Assembly (NCBI GenBank): GCA_018697195.1
Contig: CM031858.1
Span: 128,535,133-128,599,132, forward strand
DNA: 64,000 bases
Direction of reading: 5' to 3'
DNA from: Certhia americana
Lineage: Eukaryota; Chordata; Aves; Passeriformes; Certhiidae
Part shown: positions 40,601-50,951 of the stretch, piece by piece
Position numbering within the stretch: the first letter of the stretch is position 1
How the letters are laid out: every line of letters begins with the position of its first letter
Notes under the pieces: model-generated
The model's input: only the letters and a program-made list of their open reading frames with translations
Told to the model about the DNA's origin: nothing
Databases searched by the model: none
Program-made: the position numbers and the translations under genes

Positions 40601-42042
40601 TAAGGTGTGTATATATATATATGGATTTTTTTTTAAAACTTAGGAGATAATACCAATACTAAAAAATTGGTGGCAAATAAACACCAAATAAAAAGCCAAA
40701 GCATTGAAACTCTGCTGCTTATTAGGCTAATATTCCTTTGTCCAGTTCAAATCAAAGTAAACAGTCCACACCAGCTACAGCCCTAATTGAAATACATTTT
40801 CACATGAAGACAAGAGGACTAGCATCCCACAAGATTAAATATCATTCAAAACAGACAGATTCTCACACTTTCTAGTTACATGCATGTCAGGAATTTATAG
40901 TTAATAGAAATTGTTAAGAAAGGGCCAACACACTGGACCTACTGAGATAAGAATTGTAATCTTACATTTTAAAGGATACTGCAGGCAAAGCCACTCTAAT
41001 CTTATTTAGTCTTCATTCCCTCAGCTTTCTCCACACCACAGTTTCTGCTCTAAAATGTATAACTAAAAAAAAAAAAAACAAAAAACCCAAGGGAAAAAAA
41101 CCCTACTAATGTACTTTGATAACATCCTGATGATTTATATTTTCTAAGCAATTTTTTCCCACCTACTAACTAAATAGTCAGTATTGATCAACAAGATGAT
41201 TTTTCCTAAGTGTGTGCAAGAAAGATAATACCATGTAATTGTGCCACGAATACAGATTTGCAACCGCAGTATCGGACCTGCTTTAAAAATAAAGCCAAAA
41301 CCAGCTACGGCCTTGAAAGGCGTTTGCAAGGACATGCCGGTGGTTTTGGACTTCAAGTAGCACACTGCAGCGAGTCCCTGGACGTGTCAGTGCGATGGCC
41401 AGGCCAGGCTGGCCGCACCTGTGCCCCTCCGGGCTGAGGGCTGGTCACGGCCATGGCGACCCGCGCGGAGCTGTCCTCAGCTCCGCATCTTCCACCTCAT
41501 CCTGCTCCTAATCATGGGGAAACACAAGTCTAACAATTACCACGCAAGCTGCGGCATGCGAGCGAGTTATAATAAGCAGACCGGTTCGGGCTTGTTCTGC
41601 TAACAATTATTTTAATTTCTTTTTATTTTTCCTCCTGAGCCGCTGGGGCCGGAGCGCGGCGGGGAGCACGGCCTGTGCCGGGCACGGAGCGGCGTTACCT
41701 GTTGTTCCCCACCGGCACCGGGGCGGGGCGGGGGCTCCCCCGCCGGCAGCCCCGGCCCGGCCCCGCCACCCCCGGCCAGGGCGGGGGGAGCCCCGCACCG
41801 CAGCACCCGGGGGGAGGCGCCGCGTCCCCCGCCAGACACAGACACAGACACAGCCGCAGCGCCAGGGCCGGGGCCACCCCCTCCGCCCGCCGCCTCCCTG
41901 CCCGGCACAGCGCCGGGGCGCCGGCGGCCGCCTTACCTCGGGGACTGGTGTCCGGCAGATAGGGCGGCGCGGTCGGGGTGACATTGCCGGAGCCGGGCGC
42001 GGAGAGCAGCGGGGAGCGCTCGTCCACCCCCTCGGCGGCCAT
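19496..42042 (-). CDS. PIP4P2: PIP4P2 (TMEM55A), complete coding sequence in seven exons
   Basis: PIP4P2 is described as a type 2 phosphatidylinositol-4,5-bisphosphate 4-phosphatase of late endosomes and lysosomes, converting PI(4,5)P2 to PI5P. Seven hand-built exons (42042-41937, 36097-35949, 34538-34432, 32731-32608, 26842-26790, 20864-20774, 19639-19496) total 774 nt: 257 residues plus TAG. All junctions are GT-AG and the phases agree. The N terminus [15 protein letters not shown] has an acidic dileucine motif (E8 to L12-L13), typical of lysosomal sorting. Paired cysteines follow at 58/61, 78/81, 99/101/103, 154/157 and 174/177, suggesting zinc-ribbon-like folds. Two hydrophobic segments (about 192-212 and 224-243) fit a two-pass membrane protein ending SYPEHSFA. 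The CX5R motif at 107-113 reads CKDTSRK here, with lysine at the arginine position. Identity to the human protein, from memory, is very high. The paralogue PIP4P1 is excluded by the segment after residue 125. Confidence 0.96.
19640..20773 (-). other. PIP4P2 intron 6
   Basis: A 1.1-kb intron with donor GTGAGT and acceptor TTTTTAG. It contains one old CR1 fragment, annotated separately; otherwise nothing was recognised. Confidence 0.9.
19780..19950 (-). mobile_element. Old CR1 LINE 3'-end fragment
   Basis: The plus strand reads as the reverse complement of a CR1 3' end, in order: 'ccataggataattgagcttg', 'gagatcaggagacttctagt', a 'caactcccc' block and an 'aaggatggaggctac' block. It is heavily diverged, hence old. 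It lies in intron 6 in the same orientation as the gene. Confidence 0.7.
20774..20864 (-). CDS. PIP4P2: PIP4P2 coding exon 6
   Basis: This 91-nt exon completes the codon for I180 and encodes residues 181-210 ([12 protein letters not shown], then the first membrane segment through GVGLT). Acceptor TCTAACAG, donor ACT|GTGAGT. The basic RRR at 189-191 immediately before the hydrophobic stretch suits a membrane-flanking charge cluster. Confidence 0.96.
20865..26789 (-). other. PIP4P2 intron 5
   Basis: A 5.9-kb AT-rich intron with donor GTAAGT and acceptor TCTAACAG. It includes a TA-rich microsatellite and an A/C tract near 20905-20965. Several open frames of 60-126 codons occur on both strands but show no recognisable domain or splice context. 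Confidence 0.85.
21369..21455. repeat. TA-rich microsatellite with embedded palindrome
   Basis: Imperfect TA dinucleotide runs are interrupted by CA and GT. Within them, 21395-21407 and 21410-21422 form perfect 13-bp inverted arms around a 2-nt centre, which can extrude as a cruciform. Confidence 0.9.
26790..26842 (-). CDS. PIP4P2: PIP4P2 coding exon 5
   Basis: A short 53-nt exon encoding residues 163-179 ([17 protein letters not shown]) plus two bases of I180. It supplies the CPHC pair (C174, C177) of the last cysteine knuckle. Acceptor TTTTTACAG with a long pyrimidine tract, donor AAT|GTAAGT. Confidence 0.96.
26843..32607 (-). other. PIP4P2 intron 4
   Basis: A 5.8-kb intron with donor GTAAGT. 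It contains an ERVL-type solo LTR and several A-rich tracts (about 29148-29182 and 29850-29866). No exon-like sequence was recognised beyond these. Confidence 0.85.
31145..31716 (+). mobile_element. ERVL-type solo LTR inserted antisense in PIP4P2 intron 4
   Basis: This is a roughly 572-bp LTR. It opens with TGTCCTAGATTCAGCTGGGA and has an ATT-rich stretch (about 31525-31555). Its 3' part contains 'atctcaacccacaagttt' and it ends near 'ggctggggttaagccatgaa', a layout widely seen in avian ERVL LTRs. Flanking 5-mers acacc (31140-31144) and gcacc (31717-31721) match at four of five bases, consistent with a target-site duplication. No internal retroviral sequence is attached, so it is a solo LTR formed by recombination. 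Confidence 0.85.
32608..32731 (-). CDS. PIP4P2: PIP4P2 coding exon 4
   Basis: This 124-nt exon completes C121 and encodes residues 122-162 ([16 protein letters not shown], then a proline-rich linker, then [11 protein letters not shown]). The linker distinguishes PIP4P2 from PIP4P1. The CGHC pair is C154/C157. Acceptor TTAACACAG, donor CTT|GTAAGT. Confidence 0.96.
32732..34431 (-). other. PIP4P2 intron 3
   Basis: A 1.7-kb AT-rich intron with donor GTAAGA and acceptor AACACAG. No repeat family or embedded gene was recognised. Confidence 0.88.
34432..34538 (-). CDS. PIP4P2: PIP4P2 coding exon 3 (CX5R motif exon)
   Basis: This 107-nt exon encodes residues 86-120 plus two bases of C121: [18 protein letters not shown], then [17 protein letters not shown]. 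It carries the CX5R signature attributed to phosphatase activity. C107 is present; position 113 is AAA (lysine) where the motif has arginine. Q100 is also unusual compared with my memory of proline in mammals. Acceptor TTTAG, donor TG|GTAAGA. Confidence 0.95.
34539..35948 (-). other. PIP4P2 intron 2
   Basis: A 1.4-kb intron with donor GTAAAA (weak at the last positions) and acceptor TTTAG. It contains A/C-rich tracts near both 34550 and 34900; nothing else was recognised. Confidence 0.88.
35949..36097 (-). CDS. PIP4P2: PIP4P2 coding exon 2
   Basis: This 149-nt exon completes A36 and encodes residues 37-85: [19 protein letters not shown], then [19 protein letters not shown], then [11 protein letters not shown]. 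It contains a PPPY motif (39-42), a candidate WW/NEDD4 ligand, and the first two cysteine pairs (C58/C61, C78/C81). Acceptor TCTTGCAG, donor ACG|GTAAAA. Confidence 0.96.
36098..41936 (-). other. PIP4P2 intron 1
   Basis: A 5.8-kb first intron. It is AT-rich until about 41400, where it rises into the promoter CpG island. Simple sequence occurs at 38887-38902 (poly T), 39100-39150 (A/C tract), 40604-40622 (TA) and 41065-41100 (A/C tract). No exon or mobile element was recognised. Confidence 0.85.
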
Positions 42043-42250
42043 GGCTGCGGCGCGGAGGGCCCTGCCCGCTGCCGGGCGCGGGGCGGGGAGGCGGCCGGGC
42101 CGGCGGCGCCGGGGAAGGGGAAGGAGCGCAGAGGAAGGGGCTGGGAATGAATGAGAACGGGGCGGGGAGGAGGGACGGCGGGGCGGGCACTGGGCCGGCC
42201 GGCCCCCCCCCGGCACCGGGTAATGAGCGGGACAGGCCGGGGGCGGTGTC
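41640..42250 (-). promoter_or_regulatory. CpG island and promoter of PIP4P2
   Basis: Very GC-rich, CpG-dense sequence surrounds the PIP4P2 start codon and falls abruptly to AT-rich DNA at about 42250. The transcription start should lie at or upstream of 42042, within 42043-42250. No TATA box was seen. Long open frames on both strands across the island are compositional. Confidence 0.8.
41937..42042 (-). CDS. PIP4P2: PIP4P2 coding exon 1
   Basis: This 106-nt exon runs from the ATG at 42042-42040 (context GCAGCCATGG, a strong Kozak match) to the donor CGAG|GTAAGG. It encodes residues 1-35 plus one base: [15 protein letters not shown], then [20 protein letters not shown]. The ERSPLL segment is an acidic dileucine sorting signal and TAPPYLP a second PPxY-like motif. 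Confidence 0.97.
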
Positions 42251-45200
42251 TGGAGGAGAAACGTAACAACCTTCCCTTGTAAATAAATTTATCCCGAAAA
42301 AGAGCGCATTTGTTGAGTTGTGTGGGTTTTCTCTGGTTTCGTTTGTTTGTTTATATGTTTGTTTTGTTAAGGTTTTTGTAAGCTCTGTGTTTGGATATTG
42401 ACATCGGCGCCGGGGAAGTGCCATAGTCGATTTAGCTGGAACCAGTCGCCTTTTCCAGGGATGCAGACGGACTGAGGCGGCACTCTCCGAGGTGTGATAG
42501 CGGTGGGAACCTTCCAGGGGCTCTAAACGTGAGGAGATAAATCTACGTGCTATCAAATCTGCTGCTCAGCGGGGAAGTCTGTCCCCTGGTGCCGCTGAGC
42601 TCTCAGGACGGACTAAATTTCCTTCTGCCGCTCGGCACCATCTGGAAATCTCTGGCAAAGAGGGAAAATAACCTCCCCTGATTAATTTTTCAAACCATGC
42701 TGAGGTAAAGCTGGTGTTTGTCCCTCGTGTGCCGTGTCCTGCTGTCCGTCGGTCGGGCTGCAATAATAGCAAAGAAAAGCACTTTGTCCAGGAACAGACT
42801 GGGCACCCTCGCGATGCCATTGACCAGAACCAAGCCACTCCCTGAAACGACTGGCATGGAAGGCTGATGTTTTTGTAAGAGCTGGGTAAAGGTGAGATTA
42901 TGACCTGAGAGTTCACAAGCTGGTCATATTCCTTCTCTAATAATACAATTTATAAAATGTCATCCAAATAAGAACCCATTTGGGATATAAAAAAATAAGC
43001 ATTGCTATAGCTCCTTGACTTGACTTTTCAGAATCTTTAAACCCTAGTCACCTGAGCTGCTGTAGTCTTTAATAATAGCAGAAATTAGGTAATAGTTCAG
43101 TCATCTGCTTCTGCTGTTCACTATTTCACATCCATGTGTTTAAAAGTAGTCAAAGGTCTACAGGACTTTCCAACCCAAATGTTGCGGCCTGATGTGTAGA
43201 TCTGCTCGCATTGTCTGCTGTATCCATGGGAAGCTAGATGGTACCTAAATGTGTACCAGGAAGCTAGGGGATGCACAAAGAAGGCTGGTAACAAGCCTTC
43301 CTTCGATACTAATCAAGCTCTAAAGGAAAAATTCAAGCATCAGATAATGCCAGGCTGCAGACAGCTTAAGCAGTGACAACTTTCTTCCTGCTCTTCTTCC
43401 TCTGGACACAACTGCCTTATGATACTTGTTCAATTAAACTGTTGTGTGGTTTTCCTTCTACCAAAATTCTGACTTCTCTAGTGGGTGGGATGCTCTGCTC
43501 TGCTCTCTGCTTATGCCTGAGTTACCCAGAAGACACATTGTGACTTGAGTTCAGTGTTGTAGCACAAGCACAGGTGCTCTTCTGCACTGGTTGCCCCTGA
43601 GCTCCTTTGACAGGCAAGTCACAGCACACCCTGTGCATGCCTCAGCCTTCACTGTGGTGCTTGGTTGTGCTGCCAAGGCATCTCGTGGGTTCCCAGCACT
43701 GAAGGCTGAATGACACAGACTACGAATCCAAGCACGTGCCTCCATGGGAAATGCCTCCTACTGAAAACACACTACTATGCAGCTTTGAAAATGACACAGG
43801 CAAATGAACCAACCATACCTCTAAGAACAGCCCTACAGGAGGTTTCTCAAGGTTTCTGTGACACAGGTGTCTGTGTCACAGAACGGACTCACACATGTAC
43901 CTCTCTCCTGCCCCAGTCCTGTTGTTTCATATAAACTTCTTTACTAAATAAATGAGGGCTCAGCAAGGCAGCACATTGGTTACTGACAAGGCTTACATTT
44001 AGCAGAGAGAAAAATGAACAGGATACAACGTATTTTCTTCCTCTATTCCTAGTAATGTCCCATGCTTAGAGAGACCTTTTGAGAAGCTTGGTAATGCTCA
44101 AGTTGAATTTTTCTTCATTCTAAAACTATCATTCTCATTGATTTATTTTTTTTTATTTTCCCTAGATAAAAGAATCTTAACTTTTGCATGAGACCAACCA
44201 GTTGAAATGTTGAAGCTCCTTGTCAAGTGCAAAAATATTTGTGTGTCATTATAAACAACTACAGCTCTTTGTTAATCTTGCCTCTTTAATAAGTAGTAAG
44301 TGTAAAAAAATATCTCAGGGAGTCTGTTTGTATTGTGCAGACATTTTTAGGTACCATTGTAATTTTCTGTGTTACATTTAAGAACAAATAGCCTCCAATA
44401 ATATGTTACTATCTGTCTGTTATTTTTAGTTTCATAATAATGCCTAGAGTCTGCAAGCCTAAACCCACTGGGATAGGAGCTGTTCAAAGACAGAGAAATA
44501 CACTGATCGCTTAAAAGACAAAAAAGATTAAAAAAAAGTCAGACAAAATACAGATTATACAAATTCCCATAACTTCGCACTCACAGTATAAGAATTGGAA
44601 TATGGTGAAGGGACTGCTTGCTAAACCAAGTTTCTTCCTCATGACAACTATATGTAATAAAAATAGCAGGAAAAGAGCTTATTATTACATTTTCCCAGAT
44701 TCACTACATTGGGAGAGTCACAGTAAGCTAACACAAGACCTGGCTTATTTTTTAAAACTGTAATACAAAGAGGTGCAGTGGAGTAGCATATACAATGCAG
44801 ACAAAATTCTTCCAAGATTTTCATTTGCAAAGCTATCCTGTGCTGCAAGATCAAGTCTATGAAAAGATAAAATTTCATACTATGGATGGTCTGAGAAATG
44901 TAATTACATTACTGTGTATAGCATGAGATGCAGGATATAATAAACAGTAGCAGTTATAAAAATAAGTAACTATAGATTTGAATATGTGTTTTCAGGTAAG
45001 GTAATGCAACATAAACTGATAAAATAACTATGATACAGCATGCAGAATAGTATTTCAGAGCATGTTTTGAAAGACAGGCAAGGCTTTTGAAAATACTTCT
45101 CATTTCTGTCCTTTGTACCATGCCACAACCTAGTGCAGGCTTCCATCTCTAGACAGGATTGAGACTTGGCATTGATATGCACAACCATGTGATAATCTCT

Positions 45201-47337
45201 GGAACAGTTAGTATGCTGAAATGTTTAACTTTCTTTTTTCTTTCTTTTAATGTATGTGTCTGTAATTTATTCACATGCATAAATGTGTACAAACACCATG
45301 AAAATGGGAACATCGTACAATTCCCTATATATTTTTACTTGGGAAAGGGCTTTTTTTTCTCTGCCAGAAATTAGACAGTAGATCTACAGAGCACAGAAAT
45401 TAAATATGAACCTCTTTTCTGCAGAAGAATTTTACCTTTAGTCCCATCAACACTGCTCATCCCATTACAGTTGTGTGATAAGTCACCCTCCCACTGGTGA
45501 AACACAGACAAGGAACATTATGTTATTCAATGATGACTTAGGAGACTGACAGCACCTAATGTTGCAGAAAGTGGCTGTTTCTCCAACCCACTCCTTCCCA
45601 CCTGCAGGGCTACAGAAGCAGGAGAACAGCACACCAGAGCTGCAGGAAGGGTCATGCTCACTGCACTGACAGCCTCTCCCGTCGACACCCTCTGTTCCCA
45701 AAAGCAACGGGTAGCATTTGGCCAGTGACTAGGCAAGTCTATTTTAAGTAACTTTTTATGCCATATATTCTATTCCTGTCACTACAGAGTACTCATGCAA
45801 ATGTATGTAGGGCTGCTGCTGTTACAAAGCTGCAATTTCCTGGACTGCATTAATTTTACTACAGTAGATTATGACAGACAGAAATTATAATGGTAAAGTA
45901 GTCTTCATATACACAAAGGGAGGCGTCTTCTGTTATTTATAACTGGAATTGCAGTTCTTGTAAATCTTATTCATATTATCGTCTTTACCTGATTGCACAT
46001 CTGTCATTTCTTTTACAGTATTGGTGCTATTTCCAGTTAACCTTATTTTTAGAATAATGGAGGAATTTTCAGTCTCAATTAAGAAGCAGTTCATACTGGA
46101 AAATATAATCCTTATTGGCAGGAAAAATTGTTTATGGGTTTTAAATTTCTTTATATTCCAGCTCCATCTCTATGTGTTACCATAACCGTTAAGCACTTTC
46201 TTGGTCATCTTGAAGATACCAGCTGCTTTCAAAAATCTTTACTTAATATATTAATCTACTCTTAATCACATTACATGTAGTCAAGATTCCTGCTTTTGTT
46301 ATTTGTCAGAGGTTGCTACCCAGTAAGTATTATTATTAAATATCTATATCATATCTAAATATGTAGATTCCTTTCTTCTGTAAAATCATTCAATTTGTTT
46401 ACTAATGTCAGTCAAATTGTATTTGAATAAACTTTTAATGCCTTTTTTAACTTTATTTTCTATTATTGAATGGATTAATATTACAAAGATAATTAAGGAA
46501 TTTTAAATTTGTTAGACAGTTCTAAATGCTGGCATCATATACAATTTTAATTTGATCTCTGATTTTGAATTCCGAGGGGCAGTTTGAGGGGAATGAGGAA
46601 AATACTGTCCTATACTGTTATTTGAGGGTTTTTTTGGTTTTTTTCAGTTTCCAGTGGAGTTCCTTTTTTAGCCAGAAACACTTCAGAGTCTTTGGTCATG
46701 AAACCAAGCAATATCAGGCTCACTCCATACCTTGATAAGATACATTGAAGAAAAGCAGGTAAAGATATGAAGTAATTTGTGTTGCTTCCCTAGACAGCAC
46801 TTTTTGCTTTGAGGAAGAACAGAGCTGCTGTACCCTCCTGGCACCTGGTGGACACTAAGTATAAAGAAGGAAGATCCAAATTCAAGTCAAGGTTACAGCA
46901 GCTTTTGATCACGAGCTATCCCATGACATGTATCACAAGAATAGCAGTATCTTGGTCAAACTCCAGTTCGGATAATTAAGAGTCTGACTTGAATTCCCTT
47001 TGCCATTTCAGTCTCAATGAGCAGCCTTCTTCAATTTCAACTGGAACTGATTTCATGCAACATGTTCACTAAAGTGTAGCTCCATTTCAGGAATGGATGA
47101 AGTGATAAACGTACAGTTCATGATTTTTCCAGGACAATTAGAAAGAGTGACAAGGCCTGTCACTCTAGTTATTCTATGCGAGCACCAATCTCTATTTCAG
47201 ATAAGTAGCATCCTTGATGATAATGCTTAGTAGATTATGACAATGCTGTAAATGGTACTGCAGAGACTGTTCCACACAGATATGGATGGTGTGAAGTGGC
47301 ACAGAACTCCTCTTAAAATGTAGCTGCATTTGTTAGC
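42251..47337. other. Intergenic region upstream of PIP4P2
   Basis: About 5 kb of AT-rich DNA with no recognisable gene. A perfect 12-bp hairpin lies at 43855-43882. Around 42360-42920 the sequence remains moderately GC-rich with scattered CpGs and may contain promoter-proximal elements. Open frames of up to 116 codons have no recognisable domain. Confidence 0.6.
43855..43882. repeat. Perfect 12-bp inverted repeat
   Basis: The arm tctgtgacacag (43855-43866) and its exact reverse complement (43871-43882) flank a 4-nt loop, gtgt. It is not part of a recognised repeat. Confidence 0.9.
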
Positions 47338-47798
47338 ATAGTTGATAGAGTGTTTGGAGGAGGGACACAAAGGTGGTGAGGGGCCAGGAGGAGAAGCTGA
47401 ATGAGGAGCAGCTGAAGTCCCTTGGTCTGGGGAGACTGAGGGGAGACCTCATTGCAGTTACAACTTCCTCATGAGGGTAAGAGGAGAGGCAGACACTGAT
47501 CTCTTCTCTCTGGTGACCCGTGACAGGACCCAAGGGAACAGCATCAACGTGTGTCATGGAAGATGAGGTTACATATTAGGAAAAAGTTCTTCACCCAGAG
47601 GGTGGTTGATCACTGGAACAGGCTCTCCGTGGAAGTGGTCATAGCACCAAGCCTGATGGAGTTCAAGGAGCATTTAGACAACGCTCTCAGGCATGTGGTG
47701 TGACTCTTGGTGCTGTCCTGTGCAGGTCCAGGAGCTGGACTTCCATGATTATTGTGGGTCTCTTCTAACTTAGCATATTCTGTGATTCTATGATTTTA
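47338..47798 (+). mobile_element. CR1 LINE 3'-end fragment, plus strand
   Basis: Consecutive CR1 landmarks appear: 'gttgatagagtgtttggagg', 'ggggagactgaggggagacc', 'ttaggaaaaagttcttcacc', 'cactggaacaggctctccgt' and the terminal 'attctgtgattctatgattt'. Only the last roughly 460 bp, the end of the reverse transcriptase ORF and the 3' UTR, is present. This is the usual 5'-truncated form. The frame is broken by stops. Confidence 0.93.
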
Positions 47799-50494
47799 TT
47801 ACACGTGATCAAGAGCAGCCATACTGAACTGATGATCTTTGGATCACCAGCATTTTGGAAATAAACATTTGAGATCAGACCGGAGGAGTGAAAATCCTGG
47901 TGATGGCCTGTCTCCAAGGTAAGCTTTTCTACTGGGAGCTGCCAAGAAAGATGTTGCTGCAGAAAGAATATGCATATGTCAGAAGTCTGAATTAAATTCT
48001 TAAAGAATGTTAGGTGCCTTGAGCTCAGCTCCACTATGGCTTGGAGTTCGGTAAGGCTTTTGTGAGTTGGAAAAGCTCCACATAACCAGATGGGGAAGAA
48101 AAGAGTTTGAGGCAGCATGACTTTACTCTAGATACCAAGAAATTAAACTGTTTGCATGTTTGCATCTAAATATTTGCTTAATCTGCAGAATCTCTTCAAT
48201 GGATGCTTTTCATAGAGAAATAATTTAGTTTTACAGATATGGAGTCCTATTGTGTGCCTCTCAGCACAATAATTTGTTTATTTTAATTAATAAATTAAAA
48301 TAAGTAATTTTTAATTTAACCACAAAATATTGTAGCAAGGAGAAAGCAGACAAATTAGAGGCCTGGAGGGTCTTCAGCTACTGCAAAGCTGAATTTTCTG
48401 CTACAAGAATAGAGTATCATGCCTTTATCTAGATTTTATCAGTATGTAGATTGTAAAGGGAAAAGCAGAAATAAATATTATTCTCCCATTGATAGAAAAG
48501 ATGTGGGAATTATGACAATAGTTATTTTGAGTTTCATCAGGCGAGTGTTACAGCTTTTTCATACAAAACCCAATATCCTTCTGGGAAAGGTAAAAACAGA
48601 GCCACGATTTGCTTATCCTTATCAACTGATCAATATTAAGACTGTCAGGAAAAGATGCAGGTCCTATAATGGAGAGAAAGAATGCAAAATAGTGCGATTA
48701 AGATGGCAACTGAATAGAAAAAAACACCTTTACCGGTACTACAAAGAACTTCCAAGACCCGTGGAGATGAAAAAGGTGCAACGAAATGTGTCTATTTTAT
48801 GCATAAAAAGACCTCTTTATAAGTAGGTCTCCGAAGGAAGAGTAAATAAATATGGAGTCTGCACATTGTTTGTACATAATGCTTGAAATAAGATGCCTGT
48901 GATATTTTTATCTGGGGAAAAGAAATGAGACTTAGTTGCTTCACTGTATCTCTGCAAATTCTTTTTTGATATTCATCAGCTTTGTAAGCCAATGACAATT
49001 TTTTTTTCTGATCTTGCTATCCGGTTATTCACTTAAGTTATAATATTTTGTTGTCTCCTTGTAGAGCTGGAAGACCTTGCATCATGCTTCTATTCAGTGT
49101 GCATATAGCAGTTTGGATAGATTCCACTTCCCTTATTTCCTGCAGGCAGCTGTTACAATTCCAGCTCTGCCTTCCTCCCACAACCCCTCCCAGATGACCT
49201 GCTGTGCCATTTGAGGTCCCTAGTATGCTATCTATTATAGATCACAAAGAACCCAAATAGGTTCTGTAAGAAATGTATCCACATCTATGTTCTTTGATAA
49301 GTCCTTGTCATTTAACAGCAAACTAAATCTCTGGGCACATTATTGTAACAGATGACAGAGCAAGAATTAATACAATACTCCAGCATATTTTTGAGCAATA
49401 GATATTGAAAATTGAAGAGTTGGGAGTGCAAAGGCACTGGTTTAGGATTTCCAAGGAAATGGAAAATTCAGTTCTGCCACATATTCAAGCTCTAAAAGCA
49501 GTTTTCTTTCCTCCTAAGAAAAAAATAATAACCAAACAACAACCAAAGAAATTGACATAGAGGGAATAACACCATTTGTTTCTGTAAGCATCACTTGCCT
49601 GTAACTTATTTTTTCAAAATAATTGAAAATTATTTTTGTGAACTGCTTAATAAGATGAATGGAAATACACACCAGCTTTGGGGTTTTGTTGCTTTGGATT
49701 TGAAGAAACTGTTGGATTTTCTCTTTTCTTCTAAATGATACACTGCAAGTATAGAAAGCCCTGGCTGGTTGCATATTAACAGGTTCTATCAATCTGGAGA
49801 TAAAATTTCACGAAGCAGTTTGAGAGAAGGATGGAATGATAGCTGATGTTAAGTACCAATGATGGTCTGAAATGTTAGAAGTAGTGCTTTTGTACCTACA
49901 GCCCTGTAGTTATGATGCACTGCTTATTCTTTCTTCATTTACCAAGGGTTCTATCCTTTACATGTTCTGCACCTTTTCAGATAATTCAGTTTTCCCATTT
50001 CAAATCATTTGTTGTCTTACTCCATCTCATCCCTCTCCACAATTCAGCTGTAAATCACTCCATGTGAGGAAAGACTGTTGTCAAACTCAACTACTTAATC
50101 TGTTCTTTGTTTGTAAATGTTGGAGCTAGTGTGATAATTTTCTTTGGAGTGTATGCAGCAATGTCTCTGTATGTCAATCAGAATATTTGTTGGGCCCACT
50201 CACTTTGGAATTGCACTGCAGAATTTTAGAGTTTGTCCATCTGTTTTGTTAATCACTTTTAACCATTTCACTGCCCCAGTAGTCCTATTTACAACTCCAA
50301 GTCCTTACCCTGGCTTATCTCTTGCTTTGTCCTCCTCTCCGATTTCTAACTCAGCTTACCCCAGTTTTCTCTTGCAGCCTTGCTTCTTGCCAGAGATATC
50401 TCTTAACTCCACCTACATTTGATAGGAACCAATGATTCTTTGTTCTCCTTCTCTGACTACTCCTAGTTCCATTGTTCATCCCCCAATTTAAAAT
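47799..50494. other. Intergenic AT-rich DNA
   Basis: Between the two CR1 fragments I recognised nothing apart from the open frame at 48419-48826. The sequence is AT-rich with no clear repeat family. Confidence 0.6.
48419..48826 (+). other. Unrecognised 135-codon open frame, probably non-coding
   Basis: An uninterrupted frame from ATG to TAG encodes a basic, Lys/Arg/Tyr-rich sequence (starts MPLSRFYQYVDCKGKS, ends SILCIKRPLYK). No domain, signal peptide or repeat is evident and no CpG promoter is nearby. In 64 kb of six-frame sequence an open frame of this size can arise by chance, so I do not call it a gene. Confidence 0.2.
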
Positions 50495-50705
50495 TCATAG
50501 GATCATAGAATAGTTTGGGTTGGAAAGGACCTTTAAAAGTCATATAGTCCAACCTCCTGCAATGAGCAAGGACACAATCCACTAGAACAGATTCCTTGGG
50601 GCCTTGTCCAACCTGACCTTGAATGTTTCCAGGGAAACACCATCTACCACCTCTCAGGGCAACTTGTTTCAGTGTTTTACCATCCTCAAATTCTTCTCCT
50701 TTTGT
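50495..50705 (-). mobile_element. CR1 LINE 3'-end fragment, minus strand
   Basis: The plus strand shows the reverse complement of a CR1 3' end: 'catagaatagtttgggttgg', 'aaaggacctttaaaagtcat', 'tagtccaacctcctgcaatg', then the 'ccttgaatgtttccaggga' block. It is relatively well preserved. Confidence 0.92.
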
Positions 50706-50819
50706 CAAACATGCTTTCTCCAATTACCTCTACAATTTTCTTCCAGACATTCCTTCCTCTTGCCAAAGCCTCTCACCAACAATCACCTCTATACTTCCTT
50801 TCAGAACTCTCAGTCAGAG

Positions 50820-50951
50820 TTTTCCTTTTCCTTTTCCTTTTCCTTTTCCTTTTCCTTTTCCTTTTCCTTTTCCTTTTCCTTTTCCTTTTCCTTTTCCTTT
50901 TCCTTTTCCTTTTCCTTTTCCTTTTCCTTTTCCTTTTCCTTTTCCTTTTCC
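50820..50951. repeat. (TTTTCC)22 hexanucleotide array
   Basis: 132 bp of perfect TTTTCC repeats (22 units) about 115 bp downstream of a CR1 fragment. The pyrimidine/purine strand asymmetry is complete. Reading frames through it give Phe-Ser, Phe-Pro or Leu-Phe dipeptide repeats and are not genes. Confidence 0.97.

Noticed and set aside
41607..42556. Long frames of 173-220 codons overlapping PIP4P2 exon 1
   Set aside because: One carries the true exon 1 codons but runs past the splice donor; the others are CpG-island shadows. The exon boundary is set by the donor and by protein homology.
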